Below are positions 1 to 7,744 of a stretch of 64,000 nt of DNA, in pieces. Below the pieces are notes generated by a model. That model saw nothing but the letters and a program-made list of their open reading frames with translations, had not been told where the DNA came from and ran no database searches. The position numbers and the translations under genes were made by a program. Source of the stretch: Desulfoluna spongiiphila (lineage in GTDB: Bacteria > Desulfobacterota > Desulfobacteria > Desulfobacterales > Desulfolunaceae); NCBI RefSeq assembly GCF_900101345.1, contig NZ_FMUX01000005.1:1-64000 (forward strand), given 5' to 3'. The stretch's first letter is position 1. Each line of letters starts with the position of its first letter.

Positions 1-90
1 AAGCGAGTACAACCGAGGAGCCGGATGAGGGAAAACTTCACGTCCGGATCTGTGTGGGGGGTATTGGGCAACCGGTATTCCTACCACGAC
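1..90 (+). mobile_element. 3' end of a group II intron (domains V and VI)
   Basis: The stretch 18-52 folds like group II intron domain V: a GAGCCGGAT arm pairs with the CCGGATCTG side around a GAAA-type loop, and it carries an AGC catalytic-triad position. It is followed by a domain VI-like hairpin and a terminal CCTACCACGAC, where the intron should end (about 90). Only the 3' end is inside the window; the rest, probably including a reverse transcriptase gene, lies to the left. The first cassette ORF starts 20 bases downstream. Class assignment is not certain. Confidence 0.8.
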
Positions 91-109
91 TAAGACAAGG
101 AAAGATATA

Positions 110-1048
110 GTGAGTAGACCATCTATTCCTGCGGAATTAAAACGTGCCATTTTGGTAGAGGCTGGTCACCGATGTGCAATACCGAGATGTGGACAAACTG
201 AAATTGATATTCATCATATAGTACCTTGGGAGACATGCAAAAAGCATGAGTATGATAATTTAATCGCCTTATGCCCAGTTTGTCATAGGCGTGCACACAA
301 AGGTGAGATTGATAGAAAGTCGTTACAACAATATAAATTTAAATTATCACAAGATTCACTTAAATTTGATCCAAACCAGTTTAGCGAGAAAATAATAGAA
401 ATTAAACGATGTATTTCAGAAGTCAATGAGGCACCTCCAGGTTATGACTTTAACTTCGAATTTCCAGATTTTAACGAGCCATCTGAACGTATTGCATCGA
501 AAAATATAGAAGCATGGGGTAATGAGCTACTTGTCTCAATGCGTCAAGAGCATTTGAACCATATCGAAGAAAATAAGAAAGATTATATTTTATCTTCTTT
601 AATAAGTTGGCTTAGAGGTAAATACGAAATTATCCGTCGTGATCCCGGTCTTATAAGTATAAAATATACAATTATTCGATATGTTACCGGCGCAGCTCAC
701 AGAGGGCAGAGCACGCGCGTACAAAACTTTCTGTTAAACCCTTTTACTCCAGTAACGTTAGACAATTTGATAATTCAAGGCAAATTGGTTAATTTATCGG
801 ATTTGGTAAGAGAAAAATTACTTTTAGACTCCGAAAAAGATGAAAGTTGTGTAAAAAGTGGTACACAACCAAATAATGAAAATTTTCAATACTTCAACTT
901 ACATAACTGGGGTGTAGTGTTTACGTTTCCAGAATATCAAATTGACTGTTATGCTGCTGGTGAACAGAATATTTTTGTTGGATATGATGAATTAGATGGA
1001 ATTTTCACTCCAGAAATACTTAGTGCGGTTAAACAAAATATCTTATAA
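110..1048 (+). CDS. HNH endonuclease domain protein (integron cassette 1)
   Basis: A 312-residue protein with a GTG start preceded by AAGGAAAG. The N-terminal 65 residues form an HNH nuclease module: CAIPRC, then DIHHIVPW, then ALCPVCHRRAH, which gives two Cys pairs for a structural zinc and the catalytic His pair. Residues 70-312 have no family I recognise. Its stop codon lies within the R'' core of the following attC site, a usual compact cassette layout. Stand-alone HNH proteins act as DNA nucleases in defence, mobile elements or restriction; a defence role is an inference. AT-rich, unlike the genes after 4.5 kb. Confidence 0.8.
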   Translation: MSRPSIPAELKRAILVEAGHRCAIPRCGQTEIDIHHIVPWETCKKHEYDNLIALCPVCHRRAHKGEIDRKSLQQYKFKLSQDSLKFDPNQFSEKIIEIKRCISEVNEAPPGYDFNFEFPDFNEPSERIASKNIEAWGNELLVSMRQEHLNHIEENKKDYILSSLISWLRGKYEIIRRDPGLISIKYTIIRYVTGAAHRGQSTRVQNFLLNPFTPVTLDNLIIQGKLVNLSDLVREKLLLDSEKDESCVKSGTQPNNENFQYFNLHNWGVVFTFPEYQIDCYAAGEQNIFVGYDELDGIFTPEILSAVKQNIL

Positions 1049-1128
1049 CAATAAAATTGAGAGGGACTTTTTAAAGCTGCACTCGTTCCTCGCTTCACTT
1101 TAAAAAGTCCCTCATTTAGGCGTTAGAG
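1043..1128 (+). other. attC recombination site 1
   Basis: R''-like core TTATAAC at 1043-1049 and R' core GTTAGAG at 1122-1128 enclose an imperfect palindrome: GAGGGACTTTTTAAAG pairs with CTTTAAAAAGTCCCTC, and the apical part holds CTCGTTCCTCG. The length of 86 bp is typical for attC. It ends cassette 1 and joins cassette 2. The integrase gene is not in the window. Confidence 0.85.
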
Positions 1129-1136
1129 GAATAGTC

Positions 1137-2270
1137 GTGAGAACAAGTTTACTCGAATCATTAAAAAAATATTGTCCACGTGAAGGAAAAGATTCTTTAG
1201 AAAATTTTATAACGGAGGCTTTTGCATGGCTATTGCAAAATTTTCCTGACTTTTCGGAATACTTTCTTGAAGTTCTAAAATCTTATCCTAATATGAAACT
1301 CGATAGTTTTGACCCAACGAATTGCGAATGGATAACACAATATAACTTTGAGGGTCTTTTTCCTGATATGGTATGCCTTTCAGGCGACAACGCAATCGTA
1401 TTTGAGCATAAAGCTTGGAGTAACCTTCATGAACACCAATTAAAAAATTATGTTAATTATTCAGAAAATCATTTCAAAACCCATAAAATGGTTCTCATTA
1501 CAGCCTCGCAGTACCAACATGAACAAGATCCAGACTTAGCTTTATGTTGGCATGATATTCACGATATTATTACGCGTTGGATTAACCGACAAAATGACAA
1601 TTTACCCTTTATTTTTAAAGATTTCTTAGATCTACTAAATAGTGAGGGGATGGGGCCTCCTGCACCAATAAGTCATGAATCTATCAAGTACTATTATTCT
1701 TCAGTAAACTTGAAAAACGAAATTTCCAACTTAGTAAGAAATGTAGAATCAAGAAAATGGTCTTCGAATATCAAAAATGGTTATTCCCTTTTTATCGAAG
1801 AGAGAAAAGGTTCTGTTTACGGTGAAGCATGGGGAAGGATTGGACTAAACTTATTGGACAAATGGAGACCGGGTATTTTTGTGGGAATCTTAGTAGATGG
1901 GAATGACCATCATACAGATCCTATAAACCTAAACAAAGGACCTGACTTTTGTTTAATTATAAGTTTTCACAATGACTTACATAACCTTTACAGAACAAAC
2001 GCATCATACATTGAGCTAATCAACAATTTATCCAAGAAAATTTCCAAATCAAATGAGGGTTGGCAGTTTTATGACCATTTATCCGATTCTAACCAAAAGT
2101 CTAAAAATAAATGGCATCCCATACACATACGAAAGCCAATGTTAGATGTTTTTTGGGGAACTTCCACAATAGAAGATCAATCTGAAAAGTTTTATCAAGA
2201 AGCAATTAAATTAATCAATCTCGTCACTGAGGAACCGAGTTTTTGGAAATTGAGAGAAGAATACAAATAA
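1137..2270 (+). CDS. PD-(D/E)XK-type nuclease superfamily protein (integron cassette 2)
   Basis: A 377-residue protein. Residues 75-105 contain FPDMV, a short strand, then IVFEHKAW and HEHQLKNYVNY, matching the PD...(D/E)XK nuclease core in which the Asp and the E-x-K pair bind metal and a following Gln-Leu helix packs on the core. The C-terminal half is unknown. The start is GTG at 1137, nine bases after the attC R' core; an internal start cannot be excluded. Proteins of this type often act as restriction or defence nucleases; that role here is inferred. It is the only ORF of its cassette. Confidence 0.7.
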   Translation: MRTSLLESLKKYCPREGKDSLENFITEAFAWLLQNFPDFSEYFLEVLKSYPNMKLDSFDPTNCEWITQYNFEGLFPDMVCLSGDNAIVFEHKAWSNLHEHQLKNYVNYSENHFKTHKMVLITASQYQHEQDPDLALCWHDIHDIITRWINRQNDNLPFIFKDFLDLLNSEGMGPPAPISHESIKYYYSSVNLKNEISNLVRNVESRKWSSNIKNGYSLFIEERKGSVYGEAWGRIGLNLLDKWRPGIFVGILVDGNDHHTDPINLNKGPDFCLIISFHNDLHNLYRTNASYIELINNLSKKISKSNEGWQFYDHLSDSNQKSKNKWHPIHIRKPMLDVFWGTSTIEDQSEKFYQEAIKLINLVTEEPSFWKLREEYK

Positions 2271-2272
2271 TC

Positions 2273-2332
2273 CTCTAACAAGGCTATTTCAGCCGACGCA
2301 AAAAGCCGCGCGGCTGAATAGCAACGTTAAGC
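2273..2332 (+). other. attC recombination site 2
   Basis: A short (60 bp) attC with R'' CTCTAAC at 2273-2279 and R' GTTAAGC at 2326-2332, and internal arms GGCTATTTCAGCCG / CGGCTGAATAGC. The end of cassette 2 (TCCTCTAAC) is the exact reverse complement of its beginning (GTTAGAGGA at 1122-1130), as expected if the cassette had once been a circle. Confidence 0.88.
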
Positions 2333-2353
2333 CCCTTTAAGGTATCGAAAAAA

Positions 2354-2821
2354 ATGCGAGTATTACCCATTACTGCAACAGATACAGAGATAAAAAATTT
2401 GGTAGTTGAATGGAATGAACTTCTCTCAACAGAAAACTATGAGGAGGCACTTTCCATGTTTCCTTTTTCTGTTGAAGAGAATGAATGGTCACCAGAACTT
2501 TTAGAAAAATGCATCAATGGTTATGGGGTAATCGACGGAGATAAAGAGACCCTTGAATTCATGCTTGACGAATACGAAGTAACAGAGTTCAAAATTTCAT
2601 CTCTGATAGGAAGAGATGATCGAGATATAATTAGCAATGATAGCATTGATGTAGATCGTGAAAATTTATACGGATTAGACCCAGATGAATATTTGGGAAT
2701 GGTTCATTTTAATGATGTTCCATTGAGTGGTTATCTTAGTGATCTAACCGCAAGATTCCACATCAAAAGAATTAACGACCTGCAAATCACACTGGAATTT
2801 TTAGATATTCACGTTATGTAA
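2354..2821 (+). CDS. Unknown protein (integron cassette 3)
   Basis: A 155-residue acidic soluble protein that I do not recognise. It has no signal peptide or membrane segment and is rich in Asp, Glu and Leu. The start is ATG at 2354, 22 bases into the cassette. It is the only sizeable ORF in a 576-bp cassette, which supports it being the cassette gene. Single unknown genes like this are the rule in chromosomal integron cassettes. The stop codon abuts the attC 3 core. Confidence 0.75.
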   Translation: MRVLPITATDTEIKNLVVEWNELLSTENYEEALSMFPFSVEENEWSPELLEKCINGYGVIDGDKETLEFMLDEYEVTEFKISSLIGRDDRDIISNDSIDVDRENLYGLDPDEYLGMVHFNDVPLSGYLSDLTARFHIKRINDLQITLEFLDIHVM

Positions 2822-2823
2822 AG

Positions 2824-2908
2824 GCTTAACAAAACGCTGCAAGGGACGCCAAAAAGCTGCGCTCGTTCCTCGCTCCACTTTTTGACGCCCCTGAGCGCAG
2901 CGTTATAA
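2824..2908 (+). other. attC recombination site 3
   Basis: R'' GCTTAAC at 2824-2830 and R' GTTATAA at 2902-2908 flank a palindrome with arms AACGCTGC / GCAGCGTT and GGGACGCCAAAAAG / CTTTTTGACGCCCC. The apical part GCTCGTTCCTCGCTCC is nearly the same as in attC 1. Cassette 3 starts GTTAAGCC and ends GGCTTAAC, an exact complement. Confidence 0.9.
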
Positions 2909-2920
2909 CAAAGGTACATC

Positions 2921-3763
2921 ATGAAGATTACACTCAAAAACAGTCTTATCTTGTTGTCGATTATCTTCTTGATTTCTTGCCAAAAACCAAAGAATCCACA
3001 AGAAATAATTGGCTTCAATATTCCAAGCAGTGGGTGGAATACAATCATTTATATAAATGATGATCCAATCCAAAGAACAAACGGGGATTCCATATTTTCA
3101 ACATTTTCCACTTGGCTTGTTAGTGGTGAAAACAAGATAAGTTATCACGCTACAAAATCACAGGGTACCAACTTACTTCCAAGAAATTTTGATATTATAT
3201 TTATCAAACAATTGTTAACAGGTAAGCAGGTTAAATCAGAACAGGTATATGGTTTTTCAGCTGACCATATAGCCGAGTTTTATACAGATAGATTTACCTT
3301 AAATTCAAACAACGCAAATGAAAATGCTCTTAAGCAAGCTGAATCGATCAAAGAATTCTCAGACACTGATAAAAACCAAATATATATTCTGATTGAAAAG
3401 TACTGTGCCCTCCTTAGAACAAAGCAAACTAATCAAGCTTTCGAATTCGGAGAGCCCCTTGACCCCAAATACAAAAACATAAAAATAAAGAAACTTGCAT
3501 TAAAACAATTAAATGAGATTCTTAGTGTTGATAATTATATTGTAAAGCTATCAACTATTGATCAGTTAGAGTTTGTGGTAGGTAAAAGTGTTGTTCTTGT
3601 CTTTTTAAAAAATCCAGGTCCTATTTATTCAAGAGAATCTATTGTTTTTGCAGGTAAAAACCCAGAAAGCGTCAACAAAACAAACAATTGGAATCATGGT
3701 ATATTCCTTGATAATGCCCATTTCATCAAAATTAATGGTAGCTGGGTTATGTTAAGAGTTTAA
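2921..3763 (+). CDS. Putative lipoprotein of unknown function (integron cassette 4)
   Basis: A 280-residue protein with a lipoprotein signal peptide: a positively charged start (MKITLKN), a hydrophobic core and the lipobox LISC at residues 17-20, so Cys20 is the likely acylated residue. The mature part is Asn- and Lys-rich with no domain I recognise. The ORF starts 18 bases inside the cassette and its stop lies just before the next attC core. An exported cassette product points to an envelope role, but nothing more specific can be said. Confidence 0.75.
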   Translation: MKITLKNSLILLSIIFLISCQKPKNPQEIIGFNIPSSGWNTIIYINDDPIQRTNGDSIFSTFSTWLVSGENKISYHATKSQGTNLLPRNFDIIFIKQLLTGKQVKSEQVYGFSADHIAEFYTDRFTLNSNNANENALKQAESIKEFSDTDKNQIYILIEKYCALLRTKQTNQAFEFGEPLDPKYKNIKIKKLALKQLNEILSVDNYIVKLSTIDQLEFVVGKSVVLVFLKNPGPIYSRESIVFAGKNPESVNKTNNWNHGIFLDNAHFIKINGSWVMLRV

Positions 3764-3764
3764 G

Positions 3765-3827
3765 GTTATAACAAATAAATTGTGTCGGACCGCCTTCCGC
3801 TGCGCTCCAGGTACCCTCGCTACGCTC
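3765..3827 (+). other. Truncated attC site 4 (left half)
   Basis: GTTATAAC at 3765-3772 matches the start of cassette 4 (GTTATAAC at 2902-2909) and is followed by the left arm of an attC stem (TTGTGTCGGACCGCC) and its GC-rich apex. The complementary right arm and the R' core are absent: at 3828 the sequence becomes the 5' end of a group II intron. Confidence 0.75.
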
Positions 3828-4420
3828 GTGTGTCATGAACGAGAGACTGCGGTCTCTCCTGCTGTACTAACGATGAGGGTAGGCCCCTCGGACTCGATCA
3901 CCAGAGATCGGGGCCAAACCGCCCTATGCGGCTTTCATTAAGAGTGATGGTCGTGAGCGATAGGGAAAAGGCAGAAAGAAACCTGTCAGGTGTGTTCTGA
4001 AGAGATGAATGCAAATGAACCACTGATGAGGTGTCGATATGAGTACAAACGCTGTCAAAACCGGGGACCGAGCGTATTTCCGGGATGAGCTTCGACGTGA
4101 TCTGGAAAACGGGCGAAGTGGCAGCCGGCATTCAGGTGGCATGAATTCAGAACAGGCGTTGATACGGAACATGAGAACCTGTCGTCCTGATGTTAAGGGA
4201 GAACCGGTGTGGTATCAGCATCGTAAGAGTACCAATGCAGGGCACAGGGGGCGGACTGCCTCGTAGTAGTGTTGAAGCTTCTGTAATGGAGGTGGAGCGA
4301 AGGTGGCAGCCTGTCCAGTTGAGAAACGGAGGTCAATCAGGAAATGGGAGGAACCTTCGGATCAAGACAAAACCGTTTTACATTTCTAAGCAAGTCGTCT
4401 TTGAAGCATATCAACTAAAA
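3828..4420 (+). mobile_element. 5' part of a group II intron inserted in attC 4, truncated
   Basis: It begins with GTGTG, the conserved group II 5' end, and continues with about 500 bp resembling the domain I-IV RNA of bacterial introns, including GGGCGGACTGCC, GTAGTAGTG and GAAGCTTCTGTAATGGA, normally found just ahead of the intron reverse transcriptase gene. The intron breaks off at 4420, at the edge of a GGGGACAGG repeat; most of the reverse transcriptase and domains V-VI are missing. Same orientation as the cassette genes. Confidence 0.75.
4364..4420 (+). pseudogene. N-terminal remnant of an intron-encoded reverse transcriptase
   Basis: Nineteen codons read KTKPFYISKQ followed by VVFEAYQLK, which fits the conserved start of group II intron reverse transcriptases (ISK..V.EAY..VK, normally followed by a GAAGVD motif). 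The frame then runs straight into the GGGGACAGGCTCTT repeat, and no further reverse transcriptase sequence exists downstream. It is a dead fragment. Confidence 0.7.
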
Positions 4421-4517
4421 GGGGACAGGCTCTTTATGAAAGATATCGCGAAGCATTTTGTGACATAGTATGCTGTATCGATATCATGGTTAAATGGCCG
4501 GTGATGAACCTGTCCCC
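4421..4517. repeat. Family D repeat, short copy
   Basis: GGGGACAGGCTCTT at 4421-4434 and an inverted CCTGTCCCC at 4509-4517 bound a 97-bp segment with no gene. It is the first of several copies in the window (9310, 14448, 24135, 26914). It sits exactly where the intron reverse transcriptase reading frame is lost. Confidence 0.7.
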
Positions 4518-4556
4518 AATCGATCATCGATCATCCATAGCGATAGCGGGCACGTT

Positions 4557-4943
4557 CTATTCGATCACTTCGATCCTGACGTTGATCACACCGGAAGCGG
4601 TGTTACCGATATTACTGAATGCCGATCGGGACAAATCAATGATGCGCCCTTTAACAAAGGGGCCTCTGTCATTGACTTTGACGATAACGCTTTTGCCGTT
4701 TTTAGTGTTTGTCACTTTGACCTTTGAGCCAAATGGAATCTTTTTATGGGCGGCTGTCTTGGATAACTGATTGAACCGTTCGCCACTTGCTGTTTTTCTG
4801 AATTGGTACTTCATGGCGTAAAAAGACGCTTTGCCTCGTTCGGTATAGCCAATCCATTTCGAAGGGCTTTTCTTGGGAAGGCTCGTGCAACCTACGGTGA
4901 AAGCCACTATCATACAAAAAAATAATTTATTACGTACTGCCAA
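4557..4943 (-). CDS. rlpA: RlpA-family septal ring lytic transglycosylase-like lipoprotein
   Basis: A 128-residue protein with a lipoprotein signal (MAVRNKLFFCMIVAF, lipobox VGC), followed directly by the double-psi beta-barrel of RlpA: GKASFYAMKYQFRKTASGE, then VKVTNTKNGKSVIVKVNDRGPF and GRIIDLSRSAF. In characterised RlpA this domain cleaves peptidoglycan strands lacking stem peptides at the septum. The protein is short: it lacks the C-terminal SPOR domain of the E. coli protein, as many family members do. The catalytic DRGPF and IDLS motifs are intact. It stands alone on the minus strand, converging on the intron remnant. Confidence 0.9.
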   Translation of the reverse strand: MAVRNKLFFCMIVAFTVGCTSLPKKSPSKWIGYTERGKASFYAMKYQFRKTASGERFNQLSKTAAHKKIPFGSKVKVTNTKNGKSVIVKVNDRGPFVKGRIIDLSRSAFSNIGNTASGVINVRIEVIE

Positions 4944-5378
4944 AAAAACTCTCCTTCCAGGCTGTTTCTTTTATATAACCAATAATATCAAGGGCCGTGA
5001 TTGATGTGGGGTATAACGAAAGTTCCCTTATTTATCACATTGACCAATCCTCTACCATGAAAAGGTGTGTGTGCTCTGTCAATCGCTGATCCGGCTGGTC
5101 TTTCGCCTGGTAATGTCGAAAAAGACCGAGATGGGCAGCCTCTGTGTGATCGATTGCGCATGAAAAGCCTGTTGCTTGGATCATTGTGATGAACGTCTGA
5201 AACGTTTACTTCAACATCAGTCTGGAGGGGTGGTCCTGGAAACGGGGTTATTCGCCAGGCTCGTTATATTACTTAAATTTTATCATTATCCCCCAAATGG
5301 GTGATGCTTTATTCCCGTCGCTTGAATTATAATCTTCCCTGTCAAAATCAATCTGAAAAACTAAGCGGAGGATCACGT
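4944..5378. other. Intergenic region between rlpA and the DUF3795 gene
   Basis: The region must hold the divergent promoters of rlpA and the next gene. I see no ORF with a convincing start. A TCCCCCAAATGGG sequence near 5290 resembles the CCCCC.AAA.GGG boxes found at 20.0-20.4 kb. Confidence 0.4.
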
Positions 5379-5822
5379 ATGGATTATTTTCACATGACTG
5401 CACCCTGTGGCCTTGATTGCTTTAATTGCCATTTCTATTTGGCCCTTGAAAATAAGGAAGCAAGAGCTGCTGTCGAAAAAATGTCCGAAGACTATAATGT
5501 GCCTGTTGACATAATGCTGTGCAAAGGATGCCGAAATCACAATGGTAAGATACCACTGCAAAAGCATATCTTCGGTGACTCGCATCGTTGTGCTGCTTAT
5601 GAATGCTCTAAGAACAAGGGCTTTGATTTATGCGGAGATTGCAACGAATTTCCATGCGACAACTTACACCCTTATGCTGACAGGGCTGCTGAGCTGCCGC
5701 ATAATATGAAAGTTTTCAATTTGTGTTTAATAAATAAGATGGGGCTGGAACATTGGGCAAAGTCAAAGGCATCTGTGGTTCGCGAAACCTACTTTACCAA
5801 ACCTTGGACACTATCTGATTAA
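5379..5822 (+). CDS. DUF3795 cysteine-rich protein
   Basis: A 147-residue cytosolic protein with many paired cysteines: APCGLDCFNCHFYLA at the N-terminus, LCKGCRN near residue 48, RCAAYEC and LCGDCNEFPC in the middle. This spacing fits the DUF3795 family of small, probably metal-binding proteins of unknown function common in anaerobes. ATG at 5379 is chosen over an in-frame upstream start because AGCGGAGG lies just ahead of it and homology-like sequence begins there. It could bind zinc or an iron-sulfur cluster; the sequence does not decide this. Confidence 0.8.
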   Translation: MDYFHMTAPCGLDCFNCHFYLALENKEARAAVEKMSEDYNVPVDIMLCKGCRNHNGKIPLQKHIFGDSHRCAAYECSKNKGFDLCGDCNEFPCDNLHPYADRAAELPHNMKVFNLCLINKMGLEHWAKSKASVVRETYFTKPWTLSD

Positions 5823-5924
5823 TAATATCATCTCAGGTGAGATAACGCGCCATTGTGGCGGAGTAGATGTCGCTTGACAGGTGAGGGCCACGCTATGCCT
5901 CAGGTCATACAAGGAGATATTGTT

Positions 5925-6755
5925 ATGGATCATAGTGACTTGAAGGAATCATATAAGAAGACATTTAATGCTGTTTCTGATGGATATGGACATTCAGCCA
6001 TGCGGTTTTTTTCTGAGGCTCCCAAGAAAATCCCCTCATTTTTAAATTTGAGGGGAGATGAGCATGTCATTGATGTGGCCACAGGAACTGGCTATATGGC
6101 ACTTGCTATTGCCAAAGATTTGCCGGATGGACACGTGACGGGTATCGATTTTTCACAGGGTATGCTCACACAGGCCATGAAACACAAAAATGAACTTGGA
6201 ATACAAAATGTTGTCTTTGTTGAAATGGATATGCAGGCTATATCTTACAAAGATAATCATTTCGATGTTGCAGTAAGCGGCTTTAGTCTTTTTTTCGTCG
6301 AGGATATGGAAAAACAACTAATCCATATAGCCAGCAAAGTAAAAGCTGGAGGCACAGTCCTCATCACAACATTTTCCAATCATGCCTTTACTCCTCTTTC
6401 CGATCTGTTTTTCAATCGAATTATAAATTATGGAATTGAAGTGCCAACCATGACGTGGAAACGAGTTGCTACGAAAAAACAATGCACCTCTCTTTTTGAA
6501 GAAGCCGGATTGCAGGATATAAAATGTCAGCAGATAGAGTGTGGTTACTATTTAAGGGATCCCTCGGACTGGTGGTACATAATATGGAATGGAGGGTTTC
6601 GCGGATTGGTAAATCAACTTTCCAAAAATGATTTCACAAAATTCAAAAAAGAGCATTTGGCTGAAATAAAAGAGCTTGCATCAGAGAAAGGCATCTGGTT
6701 TGAAATGGGTGTGTTATATACAATGGGCGTCAAACAGTATAACAACTCAACTTAG
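5925..6755 (+). CDS. Class I SAM-dependent methyltransferase
   Basis: A 276-residue protein with the Rossmann methyltransferase motifs: motif I VIDVATGTGYMAL, the acidic end of beta-2 in VTGIDFSQGML, then VVFVEMDMQAISYKDNHFDVAVSGFSL. The overall layout is UbiE/COQ5-like (methyltransferase domain 11/25). The substrate is unknown; the acceptor-binding C-terminal half shows no diagnostic motif. ATG at 5925 is chosen because AAGGAG lies just upstream; the frame is open 24 codons further. It lies 102 bp after the DUF3795 gene on the same strand. Confidence 0.85.
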   Translation: MDHSDLKESYKKTFNAVSDGYGHSAMRFFSEAPKKIPSFLNLRGDEHVIDVATGTGYMALAIAKDLPDGHVTGIDFSQGMLTQAMKHKNELGIQNVVFVEMDMQAISYKDNHFDVAVSGFSLFFVEDMEKQLIHIASKVKAGGTVLITTFSNHAFTPLSDLFFNRIINYGIEVPTMTWKRVATKKQCTSLFEEAGLQDIKCQQIECGYYLRDPSDWWYIIWNGGFRGLVNQLSKNDFTKFKKEHLAEIKELASEKGIWFEMGVLYTMGVKQYNNST

Positions 6756-6861
6756 TGGAAGAGGGACAGGTCGTTTTGATGATAGATTTGAACCGGGCTC
6801 TGTTCATGGTTTTTCGTATCCATATCATATCTGACGATATTACTGAAAAGGTTGTCCTGTT

Positions 6862-7629
6862 ATGGCCGTTCTGACCGAAAGAAAGGGAAGGGTACTCACC
6901 GTAATTATTGATAGACCCGAAGTCAAAAATGCTGTTGATGGCCCAACCGCTACAGCTCTTGCGGATGTATTTCGTGAATTCGAACATGATGATTCCTGCT
7001 CCGTTGCTGTATTGTGTGGCGCAGGCGATACGTTTTGTGCCGGTGGGGATTTATCCACAAGCAAGGATGAGAGCCGAAGGCACCGTTTCGAGCCGGATGG
7101 CGATGCCCCTCTGGGACCCAGCAGGATGGTTCTTTCGAAACCGGTTATTGCTGCAGTTTCGGGTTATGCTGTTGCTGGTGGCTTGGAGCTGGCATTGTGG
7201 TGTGATATGCGGGTGGTGGAAGAGACGGCTGTGTTTGGCGTTTTTTGCAGGCGCTTTGGCGTTCCTCTGATAGATGGGGGGACTGTAAGGCTACCTCGGC
7301 TGATCGGGATGAGCCATGCCATGGATTTGATCTTGACTGGCCGACCCGTTGAGGCTGTTGAAGCAAAACAGATGGGGCTGGCCAACAGAATCGTGCCCCA
7401 TGGTACATCCCGCGAAGCGGCAGAAGCCTTGGCGGATCAGATAGCACATTTCCCTCAGACATGTATGTTGAATGACCGCATGAGTGCCTATGAACAATGG
7501 GATAAAACCTTTGAGGAGGCCATGAAAAACGAATTTCAACGTGGCATGACTCCTATCAATAGCGGGGAGACACTTCAAGGTGCTACGATGTTCACTAAAG
7601 GCGTTGGAAAGCATGGGGCGTTTGAATAG
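6862..7629 (+). CDS. Enoyl-CoA hydratase/isomerase (crotonase) family protein
   Basis: A 255-residue crotonase-fold protein. It shows RPEVKNAVDG near the N-terminus, the oxyanion-hole strands GDTFCAGGDLS (about residue 56-66) and SGYAVAGGLELAL (about 100), and RFGVPLIDGGTVRLPR (about 130), where crotonases carry one of two catalytic acids. The usual second Glu position is occupied by Asp (LIDGG), so hydratase activity is not assured; isomerase or other crotonase chemistry is possible. It would act on an acyl-CoA thioester in the cytosol. The next gene encodes a Crp/Fnr regulator. Confidence 0.87.
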   Translation: MAVLTERKGRVLTVIIDRPEVKNAVDGPTATALADVFREFEHDDSCSVAVLCGAGDTFCAGGDLSTSKDESRRHRFEPDGDAPLGPSRMVLSKPVIAAVSGYAVAGGLELALWCDMRVVEETAVFGVFCRRFGVPLIDGGTVRLPRLIGMSHAMDLILTGRPVEAVEAKQMGLANRIVPHGTSREAAEALADQIAHFPQTCMLNDRMSAYEQWDKTFEEAMKNEFQRGMTPINSGETLQGATMFTKGVGKHGAFE

Positions 7630-7744
7630 TCCTGTTGGGATCCGAGAATCAGGAGTAACAGGATGCAACATGCAGTATTTTTGACCGTTTGTTATTCGGG
7701 GTTACTGTTGCCAATTAATCAAGGATATAAAAAGTTGTCGTCAT

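Noticed and set aside
1..4520. Integron integrase gene and attI site
   Set aside because: No tyrosine recombinase motifs in any frame here; if present they lie left of the window.
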